Assembly (NCBI RefSeq): GCF_002246015.1
Contig: NZ_NOLJ01000010.1
Location: forward strand, 6,378 to 70,377
DNA: 64,000 nucleotides
Origin: Nostoc sp. 'Peltigera membranacea cyanobiont' 210A
GTDB lineage: Bacteria > Cyanobacteriota > Cyanobacteriia > Cyanobacteriales > Nostocaceae
Reading direction: 5' to 3'
The notes below the pieces were generated by a model that saw only the letters and a program-made list of their open reading frames with translations, did no database searches and was not told where the DNA came from. Made by a program: the position numbers and the translations under genes. Within the stretch, counting starts at the first letter, position 1. The number at the start of each line of letters is the position of its first letter. Shown here one piece after another: positions 9,696 through 18,412 of this stretch.

Positions 9696-9883
9696 ATTGT
9701 CCTTTGTCTTTTGTCCTTTGTCTTTTGTTAAATGACCCTTACAGATTTACCCTTATTCCAATATCGACGCTGCATTAATGGCAGTTTTCATGAGGGTTTA
9801 CCTGAAGTTCGGGGACTCACTCGTGGGCATAGCTTCTCCAAGAGTTTGAGGCTTTGCTATCGCCCTTGGCTGACTAACTAGCC

Positions 9884-9942
9884 AATAACTAATGACTAAT
9901 GACTAATGACTAATGACTAATAACTAATGACTAAATGACTAA
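9884..9942. repeat. short tandem heptamer repeat (AATGACT)
   Basis: About seven copies of a TGACTAA/AATGACT heptamer with small variants, just upstream of the DEAD-box helicase gene. Short tandemly repeated heptamers between genes are typical of heterocyst-forming cyanobacteria. Confidence 0.85.
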
Positions 9943-9976
9943 TCCAAAATCCTTACATAAAATTTAGGACGAATTA

Positions 9977-11515
9977 ATGACTCTTTCATTTCAAGAATTA
10001 GGAATTTCCCAAGAGCGTGTCGAAGAACTAGAAAAAATCGGTTTTACCGAACCAACTAACATTCAAGTGCAAGCAATTCCCCAATTGTTAGCAGGTCGTG
10101 ATGTAGTCGGTCAATCTCAAACTGGAACAGGCAAAACGGCAGCATTTTCACTGCCAATTTTAGAGCGGCTAGATATCAATCAAAGAGCCGTACAAGCCAT
10201 AGTTTTAACACCAACTCGTGAATTAGCGATGCAAGTTCACGATGCGATCGCCCAATTTATCGGTAATGAAGGATTGCGGGTGTTAGCAATCTATGGAGGT
10301 CAATCAATTGACCGCCAAATGTTACAACTCAGACGTGGCGTTCACATGGTTGTGGGCACTCCCGGACGGGTCATAGACTTGCTCGATCGTGGCTGTTTAA
10401 AGCTCGATCAAGTGAAGTGGTTTGTGTTAGATGAAGCCGATGAAATGTTGAGCATGGGCTTTATCGACGATGTAATCAAAATCCTCTCGCAAGCGCCCGT
10501 AGATCGCCAAACAGCTTTATTCTCGGCAACAATGCCACCATCAATTCGGATGTTGGTGAACAAGTTCTTGCGATCGCCTGCAACTGTCACCGTCGAGCAA
10601 CCAAAAGCCGCTCCTAACAAGATTAATCAAGTAGCTTACCTGATCCCCCGCCACTGGACAAAAGCCAAAGCTTTACAGCCAATTCTGGAAATGGAAGATC
10701 CAGAAACAGCCTTAATCTTTGTGCGCACCAGACGCACCGCCGCCGAACTCACCAGTCAGTTACAAGGTGCTGGTCACAGTGTTGATGAATACCACGGGGA
10801 CTTGTCCCAACAAGCACGGGAACGCTTATTAGTCAGATTCCGTAACCGTCAAGTCCGCTGGGTGGTAGCAACTGATATTGCAGCACGAGGGTTAGATGTC
10901 GATCAACTCTCCCATGTCATCAACTTCGACTTACCCGATAGCGTAGAAACCTACGTCCACCGTATTGGTCGTACTGGTCGTGCTGGTAAAGAAGGAACAG
11001 CAATCTCTTTAGTCCAACCATTTGAGCGGCGCAAGCAGCAAACATTTGAACGTCATAACCGCCAAAGTTGGCAAGTGCTGACGATTCCCACACGCGCCCA
11101 GATTGAAGCAAAACACATTCTGAAATTGCAAGAACTGGTGCGGGAAGCTTTGACAGGTGAGCGTTTAGCTTCATTCTTGCCTATTGTCAGCGAATTGATT
11201 GAAGAATACGATGCTCAAGCGATCGCCGCAGCTGCACTACAAATCGCTTACGACCAAACTCGTCCCGCTTGGTTGAGTTCAGACGTGGAAATTCCCCAAG
11301 AAGAATCTTCTGCTCCCAAACCAAGACTCGGTAAGCGTCGTGAATCTTCTAGCGATCGTCCCCGTGCTGCATGGAAATCGGATAGCAGCAATGGAGATGA
11401 AGAAAGACATTCTTCTCCCAAGCCAAAACTGCGGACAAGTGGAAGTGGTCGTGAATCTTCTGCATCCCCTAGTAAAAAGATAGGTTCACCGACAGCTAGA
11501 GAATCAGCTTCTTAG
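9977..11515 (+). CDS. DEAD-box ATP-dependent RNA helicase
   Basis: RNA-unwinding ATPase, likely acting in ribosome assembly, mRNA turnover or cold and redox stress like the cyanobacterial Crh helicases. The 512-residue product shows the Q motif (GFTEPTNIQ, 22-30), motif I QTGTGKT (48-54), PTRELA, DEAD, SAT, and HRIGRTGRAG in the second RecA domain. After about residue 420 comes a basic, Ser/Lys/Arg-rich tail of about 90 residues that is low in complexity and probably binds RNA. ATG start at 9977 behind AT-rich DNA. The core is certain; I do not assign it to crhR or another named paralogue. Confidence 0.93.
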   Translation: MTLSFQELGISQERVEELEKIGFTEPTNIQVQAIPQLLAGRDVVGQSQTGTGKTAAFSLPILERLDINQRAVQAIVLTPTRELAMQVHDAIAQFIGNEGLRVLAIYGGQSIDRQMLQLRRGVHMVVGTPGRVIDLLDRGCLKLDQVKWFVLDEADEMLSMGFIDDVIKILSQAPVDRQTALFSATMPPSIRMLVNKFLRSPATVTVEQPKAAPNKINQVAYLIPRHWTKAKALQPILEMEDPETALIFVRTRRTAAELTSQLQGAGHSVDEYHGDLSQQARERLLVRFRNRQVRWVVATDIAARGLDVDQLSHVINFDLPDSVETYVHRIGRTGRAGKEGTAISLVQPFERRKQQTFERHNRQSWQVLTIPTRAQIEAKHILKLQELVREALTGERLASFLPIVSELIEEYDAQAIAAAALQIAYDQTRPAWLSSDVEIPQEESSAPKPRLGKRRESSSDRPRAAWKSDSSNGDEERHSSPKPKLRTSGSGRESSASPSKKIGSPTARESAS

Positions 11516-11711
11516 TCAACAGTTAGAAGTTAATCAATTTTGGATTTTAGATTTGAGGTTTTTTCTTCAATCCAAAATCCAAACCTAAAATTGGAGAGTT
11601 GAGAGTTAGGAGTCAATATTTTGACTTTGGCTCTTGACTTTTTGGCTTTTTGGGTAATTTTTTCTCCCAGTTTGTAGGAAGATAAATTACAGATGCATTC
11701 TTCGTGGTCTT

Positions 11712-12290
11712 ATGTTCACTATTCCAGACTTAGAGCAACTACAAGCAGAGCATCCAGAATGGCAGATGGAGCTAGTAGACGGAAATATACTTCTTATGGG
11801 GCCATCAGATTATGAGTCAGAGGAAATAGGCATAGAGTTTGCGCGGCAATTGGCTAATTGGGTGCGCCCACAGAGGCTAGGACGGGTCACTGGTTCTAGC
11901 GCTGGTTTTATTTTGCCTACATTAGAAACTGAAAACGGGAAAGAAGCTGATCACGAAAAACGAAATCTCCGCGCTCCTGATATATCTTTTGTTCGTGCTG
12001 ATAGGCTTAAAACAAGCAAGCGCGACTTTGTGGAACTGGTGCCTGACTTGACGGTAGAGATAAAATCTAAGTCAGACCGGATCAAACCACTAGTAGAAAA
12101 GATTCAGCTATTCCTACAACTTGGATGTACAGTTGGTATCCTGATTGATCCTGACAAATTGACGCTCACAGTTTATCGCCTCAACCAAGAACCAATAGTT
12201 TTGCAGGACAACGACAAACTGACACTACCAGACTTACTACCAGGTTGGGAGCTAGTAGTGTCAGAAATTTGGCCTCCTGTGTTTGAGTAG
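11712..12290 (+). CDS. Uma2-family (DUF820) putative restriction-like endonuclease
   Basis: One of the PD-(D/E)XK-fold Uma2 proteins that are very numerous in cyanobacteria; their biological role is not established. The 192-residue product has the opening pattern ELVDGNILLMGPS, the core acidic motif APDISFV and the EIKSKSD motif containing E-x-K, consistent with an intact nuclease core. It continues with VEKIQLFLQLGCTVGILIDP, as usual for the family. ATG start at 11712. It ends 11 nt before the convergent aldo/keto reductase gene. Two other family members are in the window (25944 and 60502). Confidence 0.85.
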   Translation: MFTIPDLEQLQAEHPEWQMELVDGNILLMGPSDYESEEIGIEFARQLANWVRPQRLGRVTGSSAGFILPTLETENGKEADHEKRNLRAPDISFVRADRLKTSKRDFVELVPDLTVEIKSKSDRIKPLVEKIQLFLQLGCTVGILIDPDKLTLTVYRLNQEPIVLQDNDKLTLPDLLPGWELVVSEIWPPVFE

Positions 12291-12300
12291 TTCAGAAATA

Positions 12301-13248
12301 CTACAGCCAAGGACGACTAACTAGTTCTAACTCTCCAATTTCATCGTCGCTCAATTTCCAGCCCAAAGCGCCAGCATTTTGCCGTACCTGTTCGGCTGTC
12401 TTCACCCCAGCAATGGGAATAACGTTCCCCTGAGCAATTAACCAGTTGAGAGCAACTTGGGCAGGAGTGCGATCGTATTTTTCCCCGAAGTTGCGTAGTA
12501 AAGATATGACTGGGGCAATTTTTTGCAGTCCTTCTTTCTTAAATCGCGCGTCTATTTTCCTCGCACCAGTGGGAGTTTCAGCACTATCAATACTGTACTT
12601 GCCTGTGAGTAATCCCTGAGCTAAAGGACTATAAGCCAAGATAGTCACACCCAAGTCACGGGCAGTTGTGATAATACCTTTGCTTTCAACTTGGCGACTG
12701 AGTAAAGAATAGCGCACTTGGTTCACAGCCAAAGGCACTCCACGGGCTGCCAATATTTGATGCGCGTCTCGCATTTGCTCTGCTGAGTAATTACTTACAC
12801 CAACTGCCGCAATTCTGCCCCGCTTCACTTCATCCGCTAGGGCATTCATCAAAGTTTCTTGACTTAAAAAGAAGGCAAAAGGCCAATGCACTTGATACAG
12901 GGCGATTCGCTCTAATTGCAAGCGTTTGAGGCTAGCTGTTAAAGCATCAGAGACGGATTGGGCTGTAAATCGCCACGGTAGTGGGCCAAATTTTGTGGCG
13001 ATTTGTACAGATTGTTGTGTCTGTTGGAGAAATTGTCCCAAAAATTTCTCTGATAGTCCCATTCCGTAGACTTCGGCAGTATCAAAGAAGGTAATACCAG
13101 CTTCTAAGGCTGCGGTAAAGGCTTCTTGTAACTGTTCTGGTCCGTAGCGATCGCCATAATTCCAAAATAGTTTATCACCCCAAGCCCAAGTGCCTATGCA
13201 CAAGGGTGTAACAGATGGGCCATTTTGCCCCAATGTGATGTTTTCCAC
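12301..13248 (-). CDS. aldo/keto reductase
   Basis: NADPH-dependent carbonyl reductase of the AKR superfamily; the substrate cannot be inferred. The 315-residue TIM barrel shows GTWAWGDKLFW near the N-terminus, the catalytic-Asp/Tyr segment FFDTAEVYG, the catalytic-Lys segment IATKFGP and the catalytic-His segment YQVHWP, so the usual Asp-Tyr-Lys-His tetrad is present. The NADP-binding C-terminus is also intact (IPIAGVKTAEQVRQNAGA). ATG start at 13248. The gene is convergent with the Uma2 gene and appears to stand alone. Confidence 0.92.
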   Translation of the reverse strand: MENITLGQNGPSVTPLCIGTWAWGDKLFWNYGDRYGPEQLQEAFTAALEAGITFFDTAEVYGMGLSEKFLGQFLQQTQQSVQIATKFGPLPWRFTAQSVSDALTASLKRLQLERIALYQVHWPFAFFLSQETLMNALADEVKRGRIAAVGVSNYSAEQMRDAHQILAARGVPLAVNQVRYSLLSRQVESKGIITTARDLGVTILAYSPLAQGLLTGKYSIDSAETPTGARKIDARFKKEGLQKIAPVISLLRNFGEKYDRTPAQVALNWLIAQGNVIPIAGVKTAEQVRQNAGALGWKLSDDEIGELELVSRPWL

Positions 13249-13422
13249 GGTTGCAAAATTTAGTTTATTTACATTTCTTTACTTTTATAGTGTATCGTTA
13301 TAGACAAGATTGGGTGCGATCGTCACCACTTGGCTGCAAATCTTCTAGTGCCGCAGCTACGCCCGTCATAGACATCGCGCCTTGCATAAAAATTTAAAAC
13401 CTGAATCAAACGCGCATAAACA

Positions 13423-13455
13423 AGATCCCCGACTTCTTGAAGAAGTCGGGGATCT
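13423..13455. repeat. perfect inverted repeat, dispersed hairpin element
   Basis: Two 16-nt arms (AGATCCCCGACTTCTT and its exact complement) separated by one base. No T run follows on either side, so this looks like a dispersed palindromic repeat and not a terminator. It lies between the small unknown gene at 13516 and the aldo/keto reductase gene. Confidence 0.85.
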
Positions 13456-13515
13456 GCGGGTTGCAATTCTCACAAATCAAATAGGATTGCTATAGTTGAG
13501 TGTATTTACTTGTAT

Positions 13516-13740
13516 TTATGAATTAGAGGATTTATCCTGCTTGGGTTTTTTGATTAATTCCATGTAGACATTAATCTCACTAATTTCTACATCATGCTCA
13601 ACTCTGGTTACTTTCCATCTTTCCTTTTTTAAGTAAACTTCCTCTCCTACTCTGGGAGTAAATTGGAGATCGTAGAATTTTTTGAGAAAATCTTTTTGAT
13701 TTTCTTCCCATAATATTACTTTGACTGGTTCTTTAGTCAT
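13516..13740 (-). CDS. small hypothetical protein
   Basis: A 74-residue charged protein with no signal peptide, membrane segment or recognised domain. It contains alternating hydrophobic and charged stretches (FTPRVGEEVYLKKERWKVTRVEHDVE) that suggest a small beta-rich fold, and it ends in a Lys/Ser tail. ATG start at 13740. It lies about 165 nt downstream of the sigma-TPR gene on the same strand, so it may or may not share that transcript. I do not recognise a family. Confidence 0.55.
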   Translation of the reverse strand: MTKEPVKVILWEENQKDFLKKFYDLQFTPRVGEEVYLKKERWKVTRVEHDVEISEINVYMELIKKPKQDKSSNS

Positions 13741-13905
13741 TGCTTATGCCTTTTTGGTTACTAGATGAAGGTAAGTAGTTTGATGACATACATACGGCAA
13801 TTTTATCTTACTAATTCAATGGAATAGCGTAGTTAAAACCACATTTTAATATTGATATCTTTATATGGCTTGATTGCGTTTGATAAAGTTATTTTTGATT
13901 TGCTA

Positions 13906-16044
13906 TTACACATAGTGGGATTCTGAAGCGTTTTTTAAGTCCTCCATTGCACCTTGGTAATCTTTCAGGGCAGCACGAATGCTACTTCGTTTGTTATAAG
14001 CTTGAGAATTGTTAGGATTGATCCGCAGTAATTGATTTAAATCTTCAAGTGCTTGTTGATAGTTTCCCAGATTGTAATGAACACTAGCCCGGTTATAGTA
14101 AGCTTCGGCAAAGGCGGGATTGATTTCCAAAACTTGGTTATAGTCCTTAAGCGCTTTGATATAGTCACTTAAGTTCTCATGCACAAGTCCACGGTAGTAG
14201 TATGTTAGAGTATCTTCACAATTAATTTGCACGGCTTGAGAATAATCTTCAAGCGCTCTTTGGTAATTTCCCAGGTAATAGTGTGCAAGCCCCCGCCGAC
14301 TGTAAGCTTCAGCAAAGTCGGGATAGATCCGTAAAGTGTAATTGTAATCCTCAATTGCTCTATGTAAGTCTTTTAAGCGATAAAAGGCAACTCCTCGGTG
14401 AAAATAAGCTTCAGCAAGATCAGGCTTAATTTTCAATGCTTGGCTGTAATTACCAATGGCTTCCTGCATCTCTCCCAGATTGCTACGGACAAAACCACGG
14501 TAGAAGTAAGCTAAGGCTTCATTGGGATCAAGGAATAGTATTTCGCTGTAGACCTCAATTGCTTTTAGATTATCTCCCAAACTGTAGTGAACATGACCCC
14601 TCTGGTAGTAAGCATCTATATATTGAGAGTTTAGGTTAATAGCTTGAGTAAAATCTTCAATCGCTCCTTTCTGAAATTCTCCCTCAGTCTTGGCTAGCCC
14701 TCTTTGGTAGTGTAGCTGGGCATTATTGGGGTTAAGCTTCAGTGCTTGGGTAAAATACTCAATTGCTCCCAAAAAATCCCTATGACGGTGACATGTCAGC
14801 CCTTTTTGAACGTAATGAGTAGCATTTTTTGTCTTTCGGGTATAATTCTGGTTCCCCTTAGATTGCCCCTCATATTTCTTCTGTTGCGAGTTATGTGGTT
14901 GGCATCCACGAATATACTCTTTGAGAATGCTATTGCGGTTGGGGTGGCGTAACTTGCGGAGTGCTTTCGCTTCAATTTGACGAATTCGTTCGCGGGTTAC
15001 ATGAAAAATCTGGCCAATTTCCTCAAGGATCTTCATGCGACCGTCATTCAAGCCGTAGCGGAGTCTGAGAACATCTCGTTCGCGGGGACTAAGACTGTCG
15101 AGAACTTTTTCTAAATCTTCCCGCAGCATATTTTTATAAACTTGTTCTTCTGGGGTTTCCTCATCAGATTCTATAAAATCTGCCAAGCATAAATATTCTT
15201 CTATATCTCCCTTATAAAACCAAGGGTCTTTATCTAGAACTAAATAGATGGGAGTTTCTAGAGAAATAGGTAACTGGGCAGATTTAGCAATAAACCGCAG
15301 CTTCTCAATGGTCATTTCCATACGAATAGCTATTTCTTCCTCACTCGGTTTGCGACCCATGTTTTGAGAAAGCAGCTTAGTTGTTTTCTTGATCCGAGAA
15401 ATCGTTTCGTATAGGTGAACTGGAAGACGAATAGTGCGAGATTGGTCGGCGATCGCCCTGGTAATTGCCTGACGAATCCACCATGTAGCATAAGTAGAAA
15501 ACTTGTAACCTTTTTCGTGGTAAAACTTTTCTGCGGCGCGAATTAAACCAAGACTACCTTCCTGAACTAAGTCTTGGAAACACAAGCCGCGATTCATATA
15601 TTTCTTAGCAATTGAAACCACAAGGCGCAGGTTGGATACCACTATCTTATCTTTCGCCCTGCGACCAATATGCAGCCGATAACGAAAGGCTGGTAATGGC
15701 AGTTGTACAGCTTTTGCCCATTCACTATCATTAGGGTCACGCTCCAACTGTTCTGAAAGTTTTTCCCGTACCCTTTCTAATTCCAACAAATCGGCAATTT
15801 TCCGCGCCAATTCAATTTCTTCGTCTGCCCGCAGTAGGCGAATGCGACCAATTTCTTCTAGATAGAGGCGAATTGAGTCTTCTGTGTAGTGCTTTTTCTG
15901 AGTTTGCTTCCAATGATAAAAGTTCGCACTCCTAATAGAGTAACCGTCTTCTTCATCTAACGGAATTTCTAAAAACTCATCTTCACCTTCATCGATGATC
16001 AGTAAGTCATCTTCTTCGTTTATTAAGAGTTCTTCTAATGACAT
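13906..16044 (-). CDS. sigma-70 family RNA polymerase sigma factor fused to nine TPR repeats
   Basis: The first 380 or so of 712 residues are a complete group-1/2 type sigma-70 factor, with one extra segment. Region 1.2 is DSIRLYLEEIGRI (56-68), followed by region 2 with the -10-reading helix YATWWIRQAITRAIADQSRTI... (185-210). Region 3 follows, with an insertion rich in aromatic and acidic residues at 267-287. Region 4 has the helix-turn-helix LEEIGQIFHVTRERIRQIEAKALRKLRHPNR (340-370). After a basic Gln/Lys/Asn linker (380-409) come nine 34-residue tetratricopeptide repeats (410-712, pattern A-Y-x-x-RG...LG-x-Y-x-x-A-x-x-D-Y-x-x-x-L-x-I-x-P). TPRs usually bind partner proteins, so a regulator or effector docking on the sigma factor is inferred. 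The upstream NERD gene ends 6 nt before the ATG at 16044, which indicates co-transcription. Confidence 0.93.
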   Translation of the reverse strand: MSLEELLINEEDDLLIIDEGEDEFLEIPLDEEDGYSIRSANFYHWKQTQKKHYTEDSIRLYLEEIGRIRLLRADEEIELARKIADLLELERVREKLSEQLERDPNDSEWAKAVQLPLPAFRYRLHIGRRAKDKIVVSNLRLVVSIAKKYMNRGLCFQDLVQEGSLGLIRAAEKFYHEKGYKFSTYATWWIRQAITRAIADQSRTIRLPVHLYETISRIKKTTKLLSQNMGRKPSEEEIAIRMEMTIEKLRFIAKSAQLPISLETPIYLVLDKDPWFYKGDIEEYLCLADFIESDEETPEEQVYKNMLREDLEKVLDSLSPRERDVLRLRYGLNDGRMKILEEIGQIFHVTRERIRQIEAKALRKLRHPNRNSILKEYIRGCQPHNSQQKKYEGQSKGNQNYTRKTKNATHYVQKGLTCHRHRDFLGAIEYFTQALKLNPNNAQLHYQRGLAKTEGEFQKGAIEDFTQAINLNSQYIDAYYQRGHVHYSLGDNLKAIEVYSEILFLDPNEALAYFYRGFVRSNLGEMQEAIGNYSQALKIKPDLAEAYFHRGVAFYRLKDLHRAIEDYNYTLRIYPDFAEAYSRRGLAHYYLGNYQRALEDYSQAVQINCEDTLTYYYRGLVHENLSDYIKALKDYNQVLEINPAFAEAYYNRASVHYNLGNYQQALEDLNQLLRINPNNSQAYNKRSSIRAALKDYQGAMEDLKNASESHYV

Positions 16045-16050
16045 CTCAGG

Positions 16051-16842
16051 CTAATTTTTTATTTCTAGATCAGGCTGATAAATGCTTTCGAGTACGTTGT
16101 TACCAGTAATAGGAAAGCTATTAACATGAAACTTATAACGGGGCAACTTAATTATTTTACAGACAGGACGAGGGGTTTTTGATTCATCTGTTTTGTGCGT
16201 TTTTTCTTTTTCTACAGAGATGTGTTTGGATATTGAAAATGATGCTTTGTCCACAAGTGTCTGATTAGTTCCACCAAAAACACACATTAGCGATCGCCAT
16301 TGTTCGTCGGTTAAATTTATTTGTCTCCTTTGAACACTCTGAGTAAAATTATGTTTTAAAGTATAAGGTTTCAAATCTTCTCTAGTCAGTACAACACCTT
16401 GAATGTTTGGCAAATTATGAAATCCTTTATTTTGCCACTGTTCTTGGCTAATAAAGGGAATAGCAACTCTAAAGTTTAAGTTTAATGAGGCGCAAAAATC
16501 TAGCTGTTTACGCAAATGGTTTTTAAGCGCAAACATCTGGTATTGTGCTTGGTTAACTGGTTTTATGCGGTCTTCATACCAGTTTTTCATTCTCCATTCA
16601 GCACCCTTAATAGCCTCTATATCATTGATGTAGCATCCTTTACATTCAATCACCCATAGTCCTAGCTGACGATGGACAATAAGAATATCAATCTCTCGCT
16701 CAAGATTTCCGTCTTTGTCAAATAGCTGATAACCATGAAATGCCTCACCAGGATCATCCCTGAAGGCAGATTTTACTTGTTGCCAAACTTCTTTCTCGGC
16801 GTTATTATTGGCATCAAAAATATTGTCGGGATAGAATTCCAT
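16051..16842 (-). CDS. NERD-domain (nuclease-related) protein
   Basis: A 263-residue protein with a NERD domain in its first half, a divergent PD-(D/E)XK-like nuclease fold. The putative active-site residues are D52 in EIDILIV and the E66-x-K68 pair in WVIECKG, and the PVNQAQYQMFALKNHL helix typical of NERD follows. The C-terminal half (from about 175) is polar and has no domain I recognise. There is no helicase or kinase fusion, as seen in some other NERD proteins. ATG start at 16842. It is the first gene of a two-gene unit with the sigma-TPR gene. Nuclease activity is inferred from the fold only. Confidence 0.85.
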   Translation of the reverse strand: MEFYPDNIFDANNNAEKEVWQQVKSAFRDDPGEAFHGYQLFDKDGNLEREIDILIVHRQLGLWVIECKGCYINDIEAIKGAEWRMKNWYEDRIKPVNQAQYQMFALKNHLRKQLDFCASLNLNFRVAIPFISQEQWQNKGFHNLPNIQGVVLTREDLKPYTLKHNFTQSVQRRQINLTDEQWRSLMCVFGGTNQTLVDKASFSISKHISVEKEKTHKTDESKTPRPVCKIIKLPRYKFHVNSFPITGNNVLESIYQPDLEIKN

Positions 16843-17118
16843 AGAATCTCTAATTTAATAAATCGTTACTAAATTTAATTATTTGGGCGGATACCATCTG
16901 CACCAAATGTTGTAGTTAGTAACGGCTATTATTAGAGTTCCCAAAACTGAAGTTGTTATTAAGGTCACTTACTAGCAAGTTTCAACTCTGATGAAATCAT
17001 GAGCATCTTAATCTGTCATATTTTGGTGCGATCGCTCTGGAAACCATAAAATGACAATTGAGGATTCTTATCAAGCTCTCCTCATTTTGCAAAAATATGA
17101 CAACAGACATAAAATGCC

Positions 17119-17355
17119 CATTCTATGTATTTTGTTGTATGGCGATCTGGACAGCTTTTATATCAACATTAAGGTGTTGAGCAATCTGCTCCACACTCAT
17201 TCCTGTTTTTAGTAACAGAGGCACGGTAAGTTTCAACATTTCAGCTTCCCGTTCTTTTCGACCTTCTTCTCGGCCTTCTTCTCGACCTTTGGCTTTCGCT
17301 TCTTGATAAACTCTTGTTTGCTCCAAAGTCAATCCCAGCATAGCTTTAACTTCCT
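17119..17355. repeat. tandem duplication, outer copy (3' end of Rpn-like gene)
   Basis: This block repeats 17356-17573 almost base for base, joined head to tail (both begin CATTCTATGT and end ACTTCCT). The outer copy has 24 extra bases that add an EEGREEGR stretch. The duplication left a second copy of the C-terminal coding region behind the Rpn-like gene's stop. Confidence 0.85.
17123..17341 (-). pseudogene. duplicated C-terminal fragment of the Rpn-like nuclease gene
   Basis: The 72-residue frame repeats the last 60 or so residues of the adjacent 265-residue protein (MLGLTLEQTRVYQEAKA, then MLKLTVPLLLKTGMSVEQIAQHLNVDI-AVQIA). It carries an expanded charged stretch (GREEGREEGRKERE). It lacks the nuclease domain. 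An ATG exists at 17341, so a short peptide with a helix-turn-helix-like end could still be made, but the simplest reading is a by-product of tandem duplication. Confidence 0.7.
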
Positions 17356-17359
17356 CATT

Positions 17360-18157
17360 CTATGTGGTTGACTGTGCAGCGATCTGGACAGCTTCTATAT
17401 CAACATTGAGGTGTTGAGCGATCTGCTCCACACTCATCCCTGTTTTTAGTAACAGAGGGACAGTAAGTTTCAACATTTCAACTTCCCGTTCTTCTCGACC
17501 CTCGGCTTTCGCTTCCTGATAAACCCTTGTTTGCTCTAAAGTCAATCCCAGCATAGCTTCAACTTCCTCTCTACTCAAGGTCGAAAACTTATAAACGGCA
17601 ATTGTGGTGATGATGTCTAATATTTCGTTTCGCGGCAGTGTGTCCGTTTCCTCTAATTTTACCCGCTCAATCAATTGCTTTGCTTGCTCTGCCATCACTT
17701 CATCCGATGCTAGAGTCAACTGCATCAAGTTGATGCCTATTGGCTGCTGATTAGTCGCGCCTAACTCATCTAAATAGATTCGCTGCACTTGGTCGCTGTT
17801 GAGAAATATTCGATGAGTTTTTTGATCCCTTGGTTCCAAAGAGCGTGATGAAAAAATTACCACACAGAACCAGTCATCGTACTGAGAACGATTCCGGTTC
17901 AGGTACATCAGCGACTCGGTAAAGAACCTATGGTAGAGGGCTTCATCTCTTTGGAATTGAACTTCAGCAAAAAAGATAACTCTGGATGTTGCACCCTCTG
18001 GAGGTAAAAACACACCATCGATGCGGAAAGCCGTTTCTTTGACTTCAAGTGATTCAAATCGATAGTTTTGTGCTTGAGGAGGAGGGACATCAATCAGTTC
18101 AAAGAGTAACCCAGGAAAGCGCTTAAAAATTTGATAGTAAATGGAGTCTCGTTTCAC
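17360..18157 (-). CDS. Rpn/PD-(D/E)XK nuclease-like protein (DUF2887 type)
   Basis: Member of the transposase-like Rpn/DUF2887 group common in Nostocales. The 265-residue product starts KRDSIYYQIFKRFPGLLFEL and has the fold's acidic residues in FRIDGVFLPP, with E-x-Q in FFAEVQFQRD where a Lys is often found. It then has a helical region and a C-terminal segment (AEGREEREVEMLKLTVPLLLKTGMSVEQIAQHLN) that resembles a small helix-turn-helix. Related Rpn proteins promote recombination in E. coli; activity here is inferred. ATG start at 18157. The 3' end is tandemly duplicated downstream. Confidence 0.8.
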   Translation of the reverse strand: MKRDSIYYQIFKRFPGLLFELIDVPPPQAQNYRFESLEVKETAFRIDGVFLPPEGATSRVIFFAEVQFQRDEALYHRFFTESLMYLNRNRSQYDDWFCVVIFSSRSLEPRDQKTHRIFLNSDQVQRIYLDELGATNQQPIGINLMQLTLASDEVMAEQAKQLIERVKLEETDTLPRNEILDIITTIAVYKFSTLSREEVEAMLGLTLEQTRVYQEAKAEGREEREVEMLKLTVPLLLKTGMSVEQIAQHLNVDIEAVQIAAQSTT

Positions 18158-18182
18158 TATTTCATCCTAAAATTCTCTCGTT

Positions 18183-18240
18183 ATGCGTAGGCGTAGCCCT
18201 TCGGCTGCGCTCAGGAACCACCCGTCGTAGACATCGCAGA
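18183..18240. repeat. dispersed palindromic repeat
   Basis: The stretch GCGTAGGCGTAGCCCTTCGG followed by GCTGCGCTCAGG and CGTCGTAGACATCGC is a compound palindromic element. A related TCATAGACATCGC end is seen at 13368-13379, supporting a dispersed repeat. It lies between the Rpn-like gene and the PucC-like gene and seems to code for nothing. Confidence 0.6.
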
Positions 18241-18412
18241 TTACAACTTCCTAAAAATTAATCCTAACTTGGCTGAAGCATACCCTAATTGAGGTGTATA
18301 ATTGCTTGCCAAATCGCAACTTCAACTTTTCGTTCGCTGATTTTAAGCGAGTAGGGTTTATCTTTATTTAAAGAGAGAGATTAAATCCTATAAAGCATAC
18401 GAAAAACTAGCT

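Noticed and set aside
13423..13455. A transcription terminator
   Set aside because: The hairpin is strong but has no T tract on either strand; it fits a dispersed repeat better.
13516..18157. A complete known defence system
   Set aside because: Besides the NERD and Rpn-like proteins there is no helicase, methylase, reverse transcriptase or toxin-antitoxin pair that matches a described system, so I make no such call.
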